Under the pieces are notes generated by a model. That model did not search any database. It saw only the letters and a list, made by a program, of their open reading frames with translations, and was not told where the DNA came from. Below, piece after piece: positions 28,402 to 38,101 of a stretch of 64,000 bases of DNA. The DNA is taken from contig JAAEMX010000021.1 of assembly GCA_024225035.1 (NCBI GenBank), forward strand, positions 1 through 64,000, read 5' to 3'. This DNA comes from Lentisphaerota bacterium (GTDB taxonomy: Bacteria; Verrucomicrobiota; Lentisphaeria; Victivallales; Victivallaceae). Each line of letters opens with the position of its first letter. Positions within the stretch are counted from its first letter, which is position 1. Both the position numbers and the translations under genes were made by a program.

Positions 28402-28467
28402 AAACTGAAACAAATTACGCATGAAGCACAGCCTATTGTTACGCATCGGGGATACACCACTCTTTAG
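28402..28467 (+). pseudogene. C-terminal remnant of an OmpR/CreB-type response regulator
   Basis: The last about 21 codons before the TAG at 28467 read like the end of a winged-helix response regulator (PIVTHRGYTTL, compare the usual IRTxRGxGYxL). Stops lie upstream in the same frame at 28387 and 28399, so only the tail survives. It ends 17 bp before the creC-like GTG, with the AGGAG of creC in between, as expected for creB-creC order. Confidence 0.4.
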
Positions 28468-28483
28468 CCGAGGAGTTTTGCCG

Positions 28484-29065
28484 GTGAGTATCCAACTAAA
28501 AACGTTTATAGTATTTTTCCTGTTATTCATCATCGGAGTTTACCCGCTGACAAACAGCTTCAAAAGAACTGTAAGAAAAAGCTACTTGGAAAGTCAGGAA
28601 GAAGCAAAATAGACATTTACCATTAACGAAGTTTTAGAAGAATCTATAGCCGACTGGCAGAAAAAGTTTTTCACTGTAAGGTCATTTAACTTGAATATTC
28701 ATGAAAATGTTGCCAGGATTTCCGGAGACAAGTTTCTAATCAGAGAAGCCATTGACAATTTAATCAAAAACGCAGTAGATTTGTCCTCTAAAAATGGAGA
28801 AATAGACATATCATTATCATGCTCAAACGGCTCGGCAGTTATTCAAATCAAAGATCATGGCACAGGTATTCCTGGTTATGCTCAGGAGCGTGTCTTTGAG
28901 AAGTTTTATTCATTGCCAAGGCCCAGCGGCGGCAGAAAAAGCTCGGGCCTTGGCCTCAGTATTGTTCGACAAATAACATGCCTTCATAACGGAACGGTAA
29001 AGCTGGCAAACAATCAAAATTCAGGAGCATTTGCGATGTTGAGATTTCCTGTGAAAACTGCATAA
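28484..29065 (+). pseudogene. creC: creC-like sensor histidine kinase, internally deleted
   Basis: GTG start at 28484, 8 bases after AGGAG. The first frame codes a membrane anchor (LKTFIVFFLLFIIGVYPLTNSFKR) and reaches TAG at 28612. The same frame continues as the ATPase domain of a sensor kinase: NLIKNAVD, then DHGTGIPG, FEKFYSLPRPSG and SSGLGLSIVRQI. E. coli CreC has the same FYSLPRP signature. The periplasmic, HAMP and phospho-accepting His regions are all absent, so about 250 codons were lost and a stop codon remains. No active kinase can be made. Confidence 0.72.
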
Positions 29066-29067
29066 AA

Positions 29068-29094
29068 AAAGCCCCGTCATAACAACGGGACTTT
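29068..29094. terminator. Bidirectional terminator
   Basis: AAAG-c-CCCGT (29068-29077) pairs with ACGGG-a-CTTT (29085-29094) with one internal mismatch. It lies between the convergent creC remnant and the Lys-rich exported protein gene, with A and T runs at its edges. Confidence 0.75.
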
Positions 29095-29118
29095 AAAATC
29101 ACAATTATAACAATTCAT

Positions 29119-30021
29119 TTACCAGTTCAGGTTTGGATCCTGTACAATTTCCTGAACACGTTTCTTTACGATTTCATCTTTTTTAGCTTCAGCGTCTTTC
29201 AGTTTCTTGCTTTCAGAATTTAAACGTTCCTGCATCTTTTGAACCATTTTTCTTCTGAACTCAATTCTACGTTCAGTAGACTGTGCTACATCAGCCTTGA
29301 TTTCTTCAAGAAGTTTAGGATCTTTTGTTTCGCGATATTTCTTAACCAGAGCTATGAACTTTTCACGTTCAGCTTTAAAATCAGATTTTGCTTGTTTTCT
29401 CAAAGCTTCGAACTTTTCTTTAGCAGCTTTAGGGTCAGTCTTACGCAACTCGCGAATTTCATTCATCTCTTTGCCGTATTTTGTTTGAAGCGCATGCATG
29501 CCCATCATTTTGCCATGTCTGCCCATCTTGTGATGTTTAGATCTTTTTGACTTCCAGTCTTCAGGCATTTCTTTTTTAGCTTTTTCAATCAACTCATCAA
29601 GTTTAGCTTTTGCGGCTTTAGAATCTTTTTTACGAAGTTCCTTTAAAGCTTTCATATCTTCAGGATACTTTTCACGGGCATACATAAAAGCCTTTACATT
29701 TTTATGCATTTCTTTGCCGCGTTTGCGCATTTTTTCTTTCATTTCAGGAGACATTTCCCTGAAGGCTTTTTTGATAAGCTCTTTGCTTTTTTCTTTTGCA
29801 GCTTTAGGGTCTGTTTTGCGCAATTCTTTAATTGCTTTTACTTCTTCCGGATATTTCTCATTAATGTATTTGCGCAGCATACCTCTGCCGCATTTCTTAT
29901 CTGCTTTGCATTTTTTTACGTCTTTACCGGCGTCATTACACTTGGAATCTTCAGCCATTGAGCTAAAAGCGGCACCGAAAATTCCGACAGCCATCAGCAT
30001 CATTACAGTTCTGGTTCTCAT
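29119..30021 (-). CDS. Exported Lys/Glu-rich helical protein with three 62-residue repeats
   Basis: 300 residues with a signal peptide (MMLMAVGIFGAAFSSMAEDS, cleavage about residue 23). Three repeats each contain KYPEEVKAIKELRKTDPKAA-like text: ELRKTDPKAAKEK at 66-78, ELRKKDSKAAKAK at 128-140 and ELRKTDPKAAKEK at 191-203, about 62 residues apart. A partial fourth copy (YRETKDPKLLEEI) follows. Long amphipathic helices are predicted throughout. A Cys-containing linker (CNDAGKDVKKCKADKKCG) follows the signal. Basic and metal-binding His/Met stretch at 161-176. Function unknown; a periplasmic helical-bundle stress protein of the Spy/CpxP sort is one guess. GGAG precedes the ATG. Confidence 0.8.
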   Translation of the reverse strand: MRTRTVMMLMAVGIFGAAFSSMAEDSKCNDAGKDVKKCKADKKCGRGMLRKYINEKYPEEVKAIKELRKTDPKAAKEKSKELIKKAFREMSPEMKEKMRKRGKEMHKNVKAFMYAREKYPEDMKALKELRKKDSKAAKAKLDELIEKAKKEMPEDWKSKRSKHHKMGRHGKMMGMHALQTKYGKEMNEIRELRKTDPKAAKEKFEALRKQAKSDFKAEREKFIALVKKYRETKDPKLLEEIKADVAQSTERRIEFRRKMVQKMQERLNSESKKLKDAEAKKDEIVKKRVQEIVQDPNLNW

Positions 30022-30311
30022 TTTTCAACTCCATAAATTTTTGTTTGTTTCGAATCATCTTTCCGCGGATGCTTCGATTATTAAAACGCGACACAAACAA
30101 GTATATTGCACCTGTTATGCATTTTTATTAAAAAAATTACGGATCATCTCAATTTTATCACAAATATGTACAGATTTGATTAATTAAAAAAAACCTGATT
30201 ATACAGCTCGAAAATTCTCAATTTAGAATTATAGTATTCAGTTTAATAAAAATGTACTTTATTGATTATCATATACGGATTTAGAAACAATAACCGGGAG
30301 CAGTCTATATT

Positions 30312-31040
30312 ATGCTGTCAGCCATTCTACAAATGATTGTGGGCGCAATATTGTCGCTTAAAAGCTTTATCATGGTAGTATTCCGTGCCGGAGTATGGCC
30401 GGACTGGCAAATTATAGGCTATGCTTTCATTATTTATGCCTTCTGGCTTGGCAGTGGCTTTCTGGCGGCAACAATTGCTGAAATGCGTGGGCACAAGGTG
30501 CTTTTACACTTTTTCCTTGGTCTGTTGGCACCTTATATTTATCCGGGCTATCTGGCTTTCAAATTGCGTACGGCCAAAGCTAAGGAAACCAGCATTGATG
30601 AAATGCTCGATGTGGGTGAGTCAGCCAACCTGACCTCCAGCTTGCTTAACATCAAGGTAAAGCAAAATCAGGAACGCGCCCAGCGCCAACGTTTAAAGCT
30701 TCCCACTAAAGAAGAACTGGAAGCAAAAGCTGTTGAATCAATCAACCCCATCAAGGACGATCTTGAAGCACAACCAGTTGAAACTGATGGTCGTGTTTAT
30801 GATAAGCGTTTTTTTGAAAACTTAGCTGTGGAAAGCTCTGGTGAAAGAGCCGGCCCGTTTGAGGTTTTCGTCAACAACGGCACCAGACTTGAAATTCTGA
30901 ATATCAAATCAATTCAGGATGATCTGGCTGTTTTCGAAATTCAGGCCGGCAAAAAGATCAAAAGCATTCGCATAAAATATCAAAATATTATATCATTTAA
31001 TAAAATAAATCAACGGGACGATAAATGTTTGAACCTGTAA
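30312..31040 (+). CDS. Small membrane protein of unknown function
   Basis: 242 residues. Three hydrophobic segments lie in the first 85 residues (about 1-22, 33-55 and 66-83). A soluble acidic/basic tail follows, with a C-terminal beta-rich part (FEVFVNNGTRLEILNIKSI). No family recognised. GGGAG is upstream. Its 3' end overlaps the ileS start by 16 bp in another frame, so the two are probably one transcript. Confidence 0.75.
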   Translation: MLSAILQMIVGAILSLKSFIMVVFRAGVWPDWQIIGYAFIIYAFWLGSGFLAATIAEMRGHKVLLHFFLGLLAPYIYPGYLAFKLRTAKAKETSIDEMLDVGESANLTSSLLNIKVKQNQERAQRQRLKLPTKEELEAKAVESINPIKDDLEAQPVETDGRVYDKRFFENLAVESSGERAGPFEVFVNNGTRLEILNIKSIQDDLAVFEIQAGKKIKSIRIKYQNIISFNKINQRDDKCLNL

Positions 31041-34000
31041 GCAATCAACCCAAGTTTGCCGAGATGGAGGGCAAAGTCCTCGATTTCTGGAAAGAAAACA
31101 AGATATTCGAAAAGTCTTTAGATAATCGCAAAGGCAGCGAAGAGTACGTTTTTTATGATGGACCTCCGTTTGCCACCGGTCTGCCGCATTACGGACATTT
31201 GCTGGCAGGTACTATTAAAGATGTAATTCCACGCTATCAAACCATGCGTGGAAAATATGTTTCCCGTACTTTCGGATGGGACTGCCACGGCTTGCCAGTC
31301 GAGAACGAAATGGAAAAAGAACTCGACCTCGCCAATAAGCAGGAAATTGAAAATTACGGTATCGATAAATTCAATGAATCATGCCGTGGTATTGTTTTGC
31401 GGTACACTGCTGAATGGGAGCAGGTTGTTAACCGTATGGGACGCTGGGTTGACTTCAAAGGCGGTTACCGCACTATGGACCTTGACTATATGGAGTCAAT
31501 CTGGTGGGTATTTCGTCAGCTTTGGGACAAAGGCCTGATCTACGAAGGTTACAAAATTCTGCCTTATTGTCCTCGCTGTGCTACACCCTTGTCAAATTTT
31601 GAAGCTAATCAGGGTTATATTGAGGTTATGGATCCGGCAATAACCATACGTTTCAAAAGCCTTGATGATGAAAATACTTATTTTCTGGCCTGGACAACTA
31701 CTCCGTGGACACTGCCCTCAAACCTTGCGCTGGCAGTCGGCCCCAATGTAGATTATGTCAAGGTCAAAGATGGCGACAGCTTCTTTATTATGGCTGAAGC
31801 CAGATTAAGCGCTTATTACAAACCTGACGAAATGCCGGAAGTTGTGGAAAGATTCAAAGGGTCAACCCTTGAAGGCAAACGCTATGAGCCACTCTTCGGT
31901 TATTTCTCTGAACTCGCATCCGAAGGCGCCTTTAAAGTCTTACTGGCCGATTATGTCAGCACAGAAGACGGTACTGGAATTGTTCACACTGCTCCGGGAT
32001 TTGGTGAAGATGACAATGCGATATGCAAAGAATATGGATTACCGGAAGTATGTCCGATCGATGAATCCTGCTGCTTCACCTCTGATGTTAATGACTACCA
32101 GGGACGTTACGTCAAAGAGTGTGATAAAGAAATTATCAAACGCCTCAAAGAGGACGGTAAGCTGGTTCATCGTGGTCAAATCAAGCATAATTATCCTCAC
32201 TGCTGGCGTTGTGACAGCCCATTGATTTACCGTGCTCTGCCAACCTGGTTTGTAAATATTGAAAAAGTTAAAGATAAAATGATTGCGGCTAATGCTCAGA
32301 TCAACTGGACGCCGCAGCATATAAAAGAAGGCCGTTTCGGAAAATGGCTGGCCAATGCCCGCGACTGGAATATTGGTCGTAACCGTTACTGGGGCTGCCC
32401 GCTTCCAATCTGGCGAAACGCCGAAGACGAAGTGGTCTGTATTGGTTCAGTAGAAGAACTTGAAAAATTGACTGGTGAAAAAGTCAATGACATTCATAAG
32501 CATTTCATGGATAAAGTCGAAATACCTTCCAAGGATGGCAATGCTCCTCTGCGCCGTGTCACAGAGGTTCTTGACTGTTGGTTCGAAAGCGGTTCCATGC
32601 CTTATGCACAGCAGCATTATCCTTTTGAAAACAAAGAACATTTTGAGAAGAACTTTCCGGCAAACTTTATTGCTGAGGGGCTCGATCAGACTCGTGGCTG
32701 GTTCTACACTCTGGTTGTTCTCGGCGCGGCTCTTTTTGATAAACCGCCATTCCAGAATGTTGTTGTAAATGGTTTAATACTTGCCGAAGATGGCCAGAAG
32801 ATGTCCAAGCGTAAGAAAAATTATCCAGATCCAACCTATGTAATTGAAAACTATGGCGCTGATGCGCTGCGTCTATTCATGCTGGGCTCTCAGGTTGTCC
32901 GCGGTGAAGACTTGAAGTTCAGCGAAACCGGCATCAAAGATGTTCTGCGTGGTGTAATGATCCCTATATGGAATGCATACAGCTTCTTTGTAACTTATGC
33001 CAATGTTGATAAATGGCAACCAAAATGTGGAAGCAGAGGGCCTGAAAATCCTTCAAATCCTCTTGACCGCTGGATATTGAGCTCACTGGCTCAAATGGTT
33101 GAGGAAATTCAGATTGAAATGGACAACTACAACTTGCAGAAAGCGGCTAACCGTTTTGAGAAGTTTGTAGAAGACTTGACCAACTGGTATATCCGCCGTA
33201 GTCGTCGTCGTTTCTGGAAAAGCCAGAATGACACCGACAAAGATGAAGCTTATGAAACTCTGCATTTTGTATTGCTGACATTCTGTAAAACAGCTGCGCC
33301 GTTCATACCTTTTACAACTGAAGCTATATATAAAAACCTGCGCACTGAAGATATGCCTGAATCGGTACATCTCTGTGATTACCCGCAGGCCGACAATAGC
33401 CGTCGTGATGTCTACCTTGAAAAACAAATGGACAATACAATGACTGCGGTATCACTCGGACGCTGTCTGCGTTCACAGCATCAGATGAAAGTACGTCAGC
33501 CGTTAGCTAAAGCTGTTGTTGTTGTCCATGATGATGCAGTTCGGAAAATGCTTGAAGATACTTCGTTGATTATTTCTGAAGAACTGAATGTCAAAGAAAT
33601 TGAATTCAGCGCTAATGAAAATGAAGTTGTACACCGTACAGCAAAAGCCAACTTCAAAGTTCTGGGCCGCAAGCTTGGTAAATTAATGAAAGAAGCTGCC
33701 ACTCAAATTTCACAGATTGGCGCTCTTGAAATTGATAATATCCTGTTGGGCGGAACAACTGAACTATCTTTCAGCGACGGTAGCACTCTTGAAATCACCG
33801 CTGACGACCTCATCATTCAGCGCGAAGAAAAAGCTGGAATGACTGTAGCAAATGAGGGTGGCATAACAATAGCTCTGGATGCTGTTCTTAACCGTGAACT
33901 TGAAGAAGAAGGCTTCGCTCGTGAGTTTGTCAGCAAAATTCAGAATATGCGCAAAGATATGGATTTTGAAGTATCTGACCGCATTAATATTGAATATCAG

Positions 34001-34153
34001 CTTGAAAGCGACTATAAGGCTGCACTGAACAACTTTAAAGAATATATCTGCAACGAAGTTTTAGCTCTTAGTATTGAGGAAAACTCAAACCTCAGTGAAG
34101 AACCTATAGATGTTAACGGAATTACCGCTAAAATAAAAGTTACTAAGGCATAA
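31025..34153 (+). CDS. ileS: Isoleucyl-tRNA synthetase
   Basis: 1042 residues. The HIGH motif is PHYGHLLAG in FATGLPHYGHLLAG, the KMSKS motif is KMSKRKKNYPDP, and the editing domain carries the TTPWTLPSNLALAV threonine-rich peptide. It charges tRNA-Ile and hydrolyses misactivated Val. Length and the HYGH form fit the longer eukaryote-like IleS2 type, known in other bacteria for reduced sensitivity to mupirocin. No C-terminal Cys-rich zinc finger is visible, as expected of that type. It begins inside the preceding gene. It is intact over more than 3 kb. Confidence 0.97.
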   Translation: MFEPVSNQPKFAEMEGKVLDFWKENKIFEKSLDNRKGSEEYVFYDGPPFATGLPHYGHLLAGTIKDVIPRYQTMRGKYVSRTFGWDCHGLPVENEMEKELDLANKQEIENYGIDKFNESCRGIVLRYTAEWEQVVNRMGRWVDFKGGYRTMDLDYMESIWWVFRQLWDKGLIYEGYKILPYCPRCATPLSNFEANQGYIEVMDPAITIRFKSLDDENTYFLAWTTTPWTLPSNLALAVGPNVDYVKVKDGDSFFIMAEARLSAYYKPDEMPEVVERFKGSTLEGKRYEPLFGYFSELASEGAFKVLLADYVSTEDGTGIVHTAPGFGEDDNAICKEYGLPEVCPIDESCCFTSDVNDYQGRYVKECDKEIIKRLKEDGKLVHRGQIKHNYPHCWRCDSPLIYRALPTWFVNIEKVKDKMIAANAQINWTPQHIKEGRFGKWLANARDWNIGRNRYWGCPLPIWRNAEDEVVCIGSVEELEKLTGEKVNDIHKHFMDKVEIPSKDGNAPLRRVTEVLDCWFESGSMPYAQQHYPFENKEHFEKNFPANFIAEGLDQTRGWFYTLVVLGAALFDKPPFQNVVVNGLILAEDGQKMSKRKKNYPDPTYVIENYGADALRLFMLGSQVVRGEDLKFSETGIKDVLRGVMIPIWNAYSFFVTYANVDKWQPKCGSRGPENPSNPLDRWILSSLAQMVEEIQIEMDNYNLQKAANRFEKFVEDLTNWYIRRSRRRFWKSQNDTDKDEAYETLHFVLLTFCKTAAPFIPFTTEAIYKNLRTEDMPESVHLCDYPQADNSRRDVYLEKQMDNTMTAVSLGRCLRSQHQMKVRQPLAKAVVVVHDDAVRKMLEDTSLIISEELNVKEIEFSANENEVVHRTAKANFKVLGRKLGKLMKEAATQISQIGALEIDNILLGGTTELSFSDGSTLEITADDLIIQREEKAGMTVANEGGITIALDAVLNRELEEEGFAREFVSKIQNMRKDMDFEVSDRINIEYQLESDYKAALNNFKEYICNEVLALSIEENSNLSEEPIDVNGITAKIKVTKA

Positions 34154-34176
34154 GCCTTTTCAGGAGAAATATAATA

Positions 34177-35139
34177 ATGAGAATACTTTCAGGAATACAA
34201 CCTTCCGGAGTGCCGCACATCGGCAATTACTTCGGAATGATGCGGCAGGCAGTGGAGCTGCAGAAAAAAGGCGAAGCTTATCTGTTTATTGCAGATTATC
34301 ATTCGTTGACCACACAACCGAATCCAAAGCATTTACAGGAAAATATCAACTCAGTTGCATTGGATTTCCTGGCATGTGGACTCGATACAGATAGAACTGT
34401 ATTCTTCCGCCAGTCTGATGTTCCACAAGTATGTGAATTGACATGGATACTTAACAATATTACAACTGTCGGTCTGCTTGAACGTGCCCACAGCTATAAG
34501 GATAAAATTGCCAAAGGTTTTATTCCAAACAACGGTCTGTTTTCATACCCAGTACTGATGGCCTCAGATATTCTGATTTACCAGTCTGATCTTGTTCCCG
34601 TTGGCAAAGATCAAAAGCAGCATTTGGAAATCACTCGTGACATCGCAATTCGCTTTAACAATATCTATGGTGATGTTTTCACCATCCCTGAAGGCGACAT
34701 CCGTGAAAATGTAATGGTCATCCCAGGGATTGACGGTCAAAAGATGTCTAAAAGCTATGACAATACAATTCCAATTTTCGGTCACAAGAAAGCTGTAAGA
34801 AAAAAAGTAATGAGCATTGTAACTGACAGCAAAGGTCTTGAAGAATCAAAAAACCCTGAAAACTGTAATGTAGTTGCGCTGTTTAAGCTTTTTGCTGATG
34901 AAAAACAAGTTGAAGCAATGAAAGAAAAATACCGTGCCGGAAACTACGGTTACGGTCATGCAAAGCAAGAACTATTTGAAATTTTATGGGAATACTTTGA
35001 GCCGATGCGCAAGCGTCGTGAAGAACTCGTAAATAATATGGATTTTGTTAGCGAAGTTCTTCGCAGAGGCGGCGAAAAAGCTAGTGCGTTGGCTGAAGAA
35101 ACCATGGTCAAGGTTCGAGAAGCCGTAGGCCTTCGCTAA
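34177..35139 (+). CDS. trpS: Tryptophanyl-tRNA synthetase
   Basis: 320 residues, class I synthetase: GIQPSGVPHIGNYFG at the N-terminus (HIGH form HIGN) and GQKMSKSYDN (KMSKS). It charges tRNA-Trp. It lies 23 bp after ileS with AGGAG before the ATG, so two aminoacyl-tRNA synthetases share a transcript. It ends at a terminator hairpin. Confidence 0.97.
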   Translation: MRILSGIQPSGVPHIGNYFGMMRQAVELQKKGEAYLFIADYHSLTTQPNPKHLQENINSVALDFLACGLDTDRTVFFRQSDVPQVCELTWILNNITTVGLLERAHSYKDKIAKGFIPNNGLFSYPVLMASDILIYQSDLVPVGKDQKQHLEITRDIAIRFNNIYGDVFTIPEGDIRENVMVIPGIDGQKMSKSYDNTIPIFGHKKAVRKKVMSIVTDSKGLEESKNPENCNVVALFKLFADEKQVEAMKEKYRAGNYGYGHAKQELFEILWEYFEPMRKRREELVNNMDFVSEVLRRGGEKASALAEETMVKVREAVGLR

Positions 35140-35151
35140 TTTATACTTTAA

Positions 35152-35176
35152 GGAGGGTGTTCAGCACCCTCTTCTA
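35152..35176 (+). terminator. Terminator after trpS
   Basis: Stem GAGGGTG (35153-35159) with CACCCTC (35165-35171), 5-base loop, then a T-rich tract with C interruptions. Confidence 0.75.
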
Positions 35177-35382
35177 CTATTTTCTTCCTCCCTTTCCTAA
35201 TGAAATAACATCCACTACCTGAGGCAAAAACCTTTAATCTTTAATAAAAAACTCTTTTCAAACAGCTTCTCAACATATATAATTATAAAAAAGGAATTAT
35301 TGAACAAAACCTCCTGCTTGAGAGTCTAATGGTCAAATCCAAATGAAAAAATAAGACAAAAAGCAAAAAAACAGGTGTGTTT

Positions 35383-36972
35383 ATGAAGGGAAAAACCTCA
35401 AGAAAAAAATTTATTGTTGCATTGTTTGTATGCGTTTTAGTAGCATTATGCGCGCCCTTGAAGGCTAGTTTTGAAGGCAACCAATCTGGAACATCCGCTC
35501 CGGAAAAAATTTTTAAAACCGCAAAACAAGGCTGTACTCCCGGACTGATAGCATTTTTAGTAAGAATGCCTAAAGGCGGCGACCTTCATAATCACTTACT
35601 CGGAGCAACCTACGGTGAATTTCTTCTTGAATCTGCTGCCAGAAACAAACTTTTATTTGACCCCTCATCCAAACAATTTTACAAGCCCAATGCTGCCGCA
35701 AAACTTTCAGCACAGCAACAGGCAAAACTAGTTCCGGCCGAAAAGCTTAAAGAACCGGAAAATGAAAAAGCTTATTACGTTTACCGTGATGCAATAAGTA
35801 CTCGCGGCGCCTATATAACCGGTAAAATACATGATCATTTTTTTGCTACATTTTTAAGAATGTTAAGCACTAATCGCTCATTCGGACAAATGCTGGCTGA
35901 AGTAATCCATCGTAATCAAACCCAGAATGTCAACTACCTTGAGCTCATTCTATCCTTAGTAGATCAGCGCCCTGTAGAAAACTCATTGCAAGGATTCTCG
36001 ATAGATAATCTTGAAAATGCTTTCCACTATGCTGAAATAGCATACAAAAAGGCCAGGATTGGTGAAAAAACTGTAACTGCTCTCAATGGCATTGAAGTTG
36101 AAGCTCACAAGCTGCTTTTAAGCAAGTATGGAGAAGGTGGTTTCCCTGTAACAGTCAGGTATATACTTGAAACCTGGAGAAACGTTAATAACAAAACATT
36201 CTTTGCCATGGCTTACTGCAATATGAAAGCAGTAGAGCTTGATCCACGTATCGTTGCACATAACATAGTTCAGCCTGAAGACATGCCTTTTTCCCGTCAG
36301 TGTTTCTCTGACCAAATGAAAATATTAAACTTTCTCTGGCAAAAACTAAACAAACCGCACATGACGTTGCATGCAGGTGAGCTAGTACTCAGAGACTCTC
36401 CAGTTGAACCTATGCAGGATCGCATAGCTAGAACAATTTCTGAAGGACATGCTGAGCGCTTGGGCCATGCAATATCGATTGCATGGGAAAAAAACCTTCC
36501 GCAATTAATCAAAAGAATGCGTGAAAATGGTATTTGTGTTGAGGTTTGTCTCAGCAGTAATGAAGGAATTCTCGGTGTAAAAGGTAATGATCACCCATTT
36601 GACCTTTATCGTAAAAATGGAGTCCCTGTTGTCATTTGTACAGATGATGAGGGGGTAAACCGTTCAAACCTGACAATGGAATACGTCAAGGCTGTAAAGC
36701 GCTATAATATATCCTATGAACAGTTAAAAAATATTGTGCGCAACTCAATTGAATATTCATTTCTAAAAGGAAAAAGCCTTTATCAAAAACGCAATTACAA
36801 CTTGCTTATTCCTAATTTCCAGAATGTTAGAGCTCCAGAATGGACTCCTGACAAAGAACAGTTTGGCTTAATGCGAAAGAACCTGAAGATTAAAGAACAA
36901 ATTAAGCTTGAAAGAGAGTTCGTTAAATTTGAAACAGAGGTCTGCCCACAGCTAAGCAGAATAATTCACTGA
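35383..36972 (+). CDS. Exported adenosine deaminase-family protein
   Basis: 529 residues from the ATG at 35383, which has AGG at 8-base spacing; a GTG two codons upstream is less likely. A signal peptide is visible (KFIVALFVCVLVALCAPLKA). The metal-dependent amidohydrolase core is present: PKGGDLHNHLLG (two His), TLHAGE with the catalytic Glu, RLGHAI, and CTDDEGVNRSNL (metal Asp pair). The length and secretion match the ADGF/extracellular group rather than the shorter cytoplasmic Add. It probably deaminates adenosine or a related purine outside the cytoplasm, for scavenging. Substrate is not proven. Confidence 0.85.
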   Translation: MKGKTSRKKFIVALFVCVLVALCAPLKASFEGNQSGTSAPEKIFKTAKQGCTPGLIAFLVRMPKGGDLHNHLLGATYGEFLLESAARNKLLFDPSSKQFYKPNAAAKLSAQQQAKLVPAEKLKEPENEKAYYVYRDAISTRGAYITGKIHDHFFATFLRMLSTNRSFGQMLAEVIHRNQTQNVNYLELILSLVDQRPVENSLQGFSIDNLENAFHYAEIAYKKARIGEKTVTALNGIEVEAHKLLLSKYGEGGFPVTVRYILETWRNVNNKTFFAMAYCNMKAVELDPRIVAHNIVQPEDMPFSRQCFSDQMKILNFLWQKLNKPHMTLHAGELVLRDSPVEPMQDRIARTISEGHAERLGHAISIAWEKNLPQLIKRMRENGICVEVCLSSNEGILGVKGNDHPFDLYRKNGVPVVICTDDEGVNRSNLTMEYVKAVKRYNISYEQLKNIVRNSIEYSFLKGKSLYQKRNYNLLIPNFQNVRAPEWTPDKEQFGLMRKNLKIKEQIKLEREFVKFETEVCPQLSRIIH

Positions 36973-36997
36973 AGCATATAAAGAGGAGATTGAGGGA

Positions 36998-37639
36998 ATG
37001 CTTGAGAGAGAACAGATGGTTACACGTCAAATCATCAGTCGCGGTGTAAAAGACCCGCTGGTGATTGACGCTATGAAAAAAGTCGAACGGCATCGACTGA
37101 TACCTGAAGGAATTTCTGGTGCCGCTTATGAAGACTCCCCCTTGCCTATTGGAATGGGACAAACCATTTCACAGCCTTATATCGTCGCACTTATGACAGA
37201 ACTGCTTGAACCGGCTTCCACCGACAAAATTCTTGAAGTCGGAACAGGTTCCGGCTATCAGGCTGCCGTTCTTGCTGAAATTGTTGACAAGGTATATTCA
37301 ATAGAAATCATTGATGATTTACGTCAGTCAGCTCAAATCAGACTGGATGCATTGGGCTATAAGAATATCTTTCTGAAAACAGCAGACGGTGGTGAAGGCT
37401 GGCCGGAAAATGCGCCGTATGACGGCATTGTTGTTACTGCTGCCGCAAGGGTACTTCCTCAAGAATTAATTAAGCAGCTAAAAGAAGGCGGAAGAATGGT
37501 TATTCCGCTGGGTAGTTCCTTTGGTATTCAAGAACTTACTATTATAACCAGGCGCGCGGATTCTTATGAATCTCAATACAGCATAGCAGTTCGCTTTGTA
37601 CCAATGACAGGAACAAGTCAGTCACAGGATATGTTCTAA
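36998..37639 (+). CDS. pcm: Protein-L-isoaspartate O-methyltransferase
   Basis: 213 residues. The SAM motif is ILEVGTGSGYQAAVLAEI and the substrate/loop motif is GQTISQPYIVALM. It methylates isoaspartate residues to start repair of aged proteins. It starts 25 bp after the adenosine deaminase gene, with GAGGAG upstream. Confidence 0.94.
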   Translation: MLEREQMVTRQIISRGVKDPLVIDAMKKVERHRLIPEGISGAAYEDSPLPIGMGQTISQPYIVALMTELLEPASTDKILEVGTGSGYQAAVLAEIVDKVYSIEIIDDLRQSAQIRLDALGYKNIFLKTADGGEGWPENAPYDGIVVTAAARVLPQELIKQLKEGGRMVIPLGSSFGIQELTIITRRADSYESQYSIAVRFVPMTGTSQSQDMF

Positions 37640-37802
37640 CCGCATTACATTCTTGTCAATAATCAACCTGTTTTTATGCTTTAATGTCTTCTAAAATATT
37701 AATTTTTCATTTGAAATGCGTCCTGCCGCAGTTATTGTAGAACTTAAGCTTTAAGAGATGCTTCGTTAACTCTTTAATCGAGATAAATGAAAGGAATCGT
37801 CA

Positions 37803-38072
37803 ATGGTAACTGGAATCGTCTTGGTAAATGTCAAACGTCCGCAGCTTAAACAGGTAATCAAGGATTTAATGTCTATGGATGGCGTATCCGAGGTTTACAC
37901 TGTAGCCGGGGAATATGATCTGGTAGTAATGGTTAGAGCCAAAGATAATGCTCAGCTTTCTGATGTCGTTGCCAATAAAATGACACACGAACTGGAAGGC
38001 ATCCAGCACACTAAAACTTTGATTTCACTTGATGAAAGTGCCAAAGTTAATCTGCGTGAAGTTTTCTGTTAA
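37803..38072 (+). CDS. Stand-alone Lrp/AsnC ligand-binding (RAM) domain protein
   Basis: 89 residues, only the ligand-binding half of Lrp/AsnC regulators; there is no helix-turn-helix. The alternating pattern of VTGIVLVNVKRPQLKQVIKDL then GVSEVYTVAGEYDLVVMV fits the RAM fold. Such proteins may bind amino acids or modulate a partner regulator. AAAGGAATC precedes the ATG. Confidence 0.88.
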   Translation: MVTGIVLVNVKRPQLKQVIKDLMSMDGVSEVYTVAGEYDLVVMVRAKDNAQLSDVVANKMTHELEGIQHTKTLISLDESAKVNLREVFC

Positions 38073-38101
38073 CTTATTAACTTTTTCTAAAGATTTTTTA
38101 C

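Noticed and set aside
29239-30187. Several plus-strand frames rich in Phe opposite the Lys-rich exported protein
   Set aside because: They are mirror images of the Lys codons (AAA/TTT) of the real gene and have no independent start signals.
35377-35382. GTG at 35377 as start of the adenosine deaminase-like gene
   Set aside because: The ATG at 35383 has better spacing from AGG and gives a normal signal peptide.
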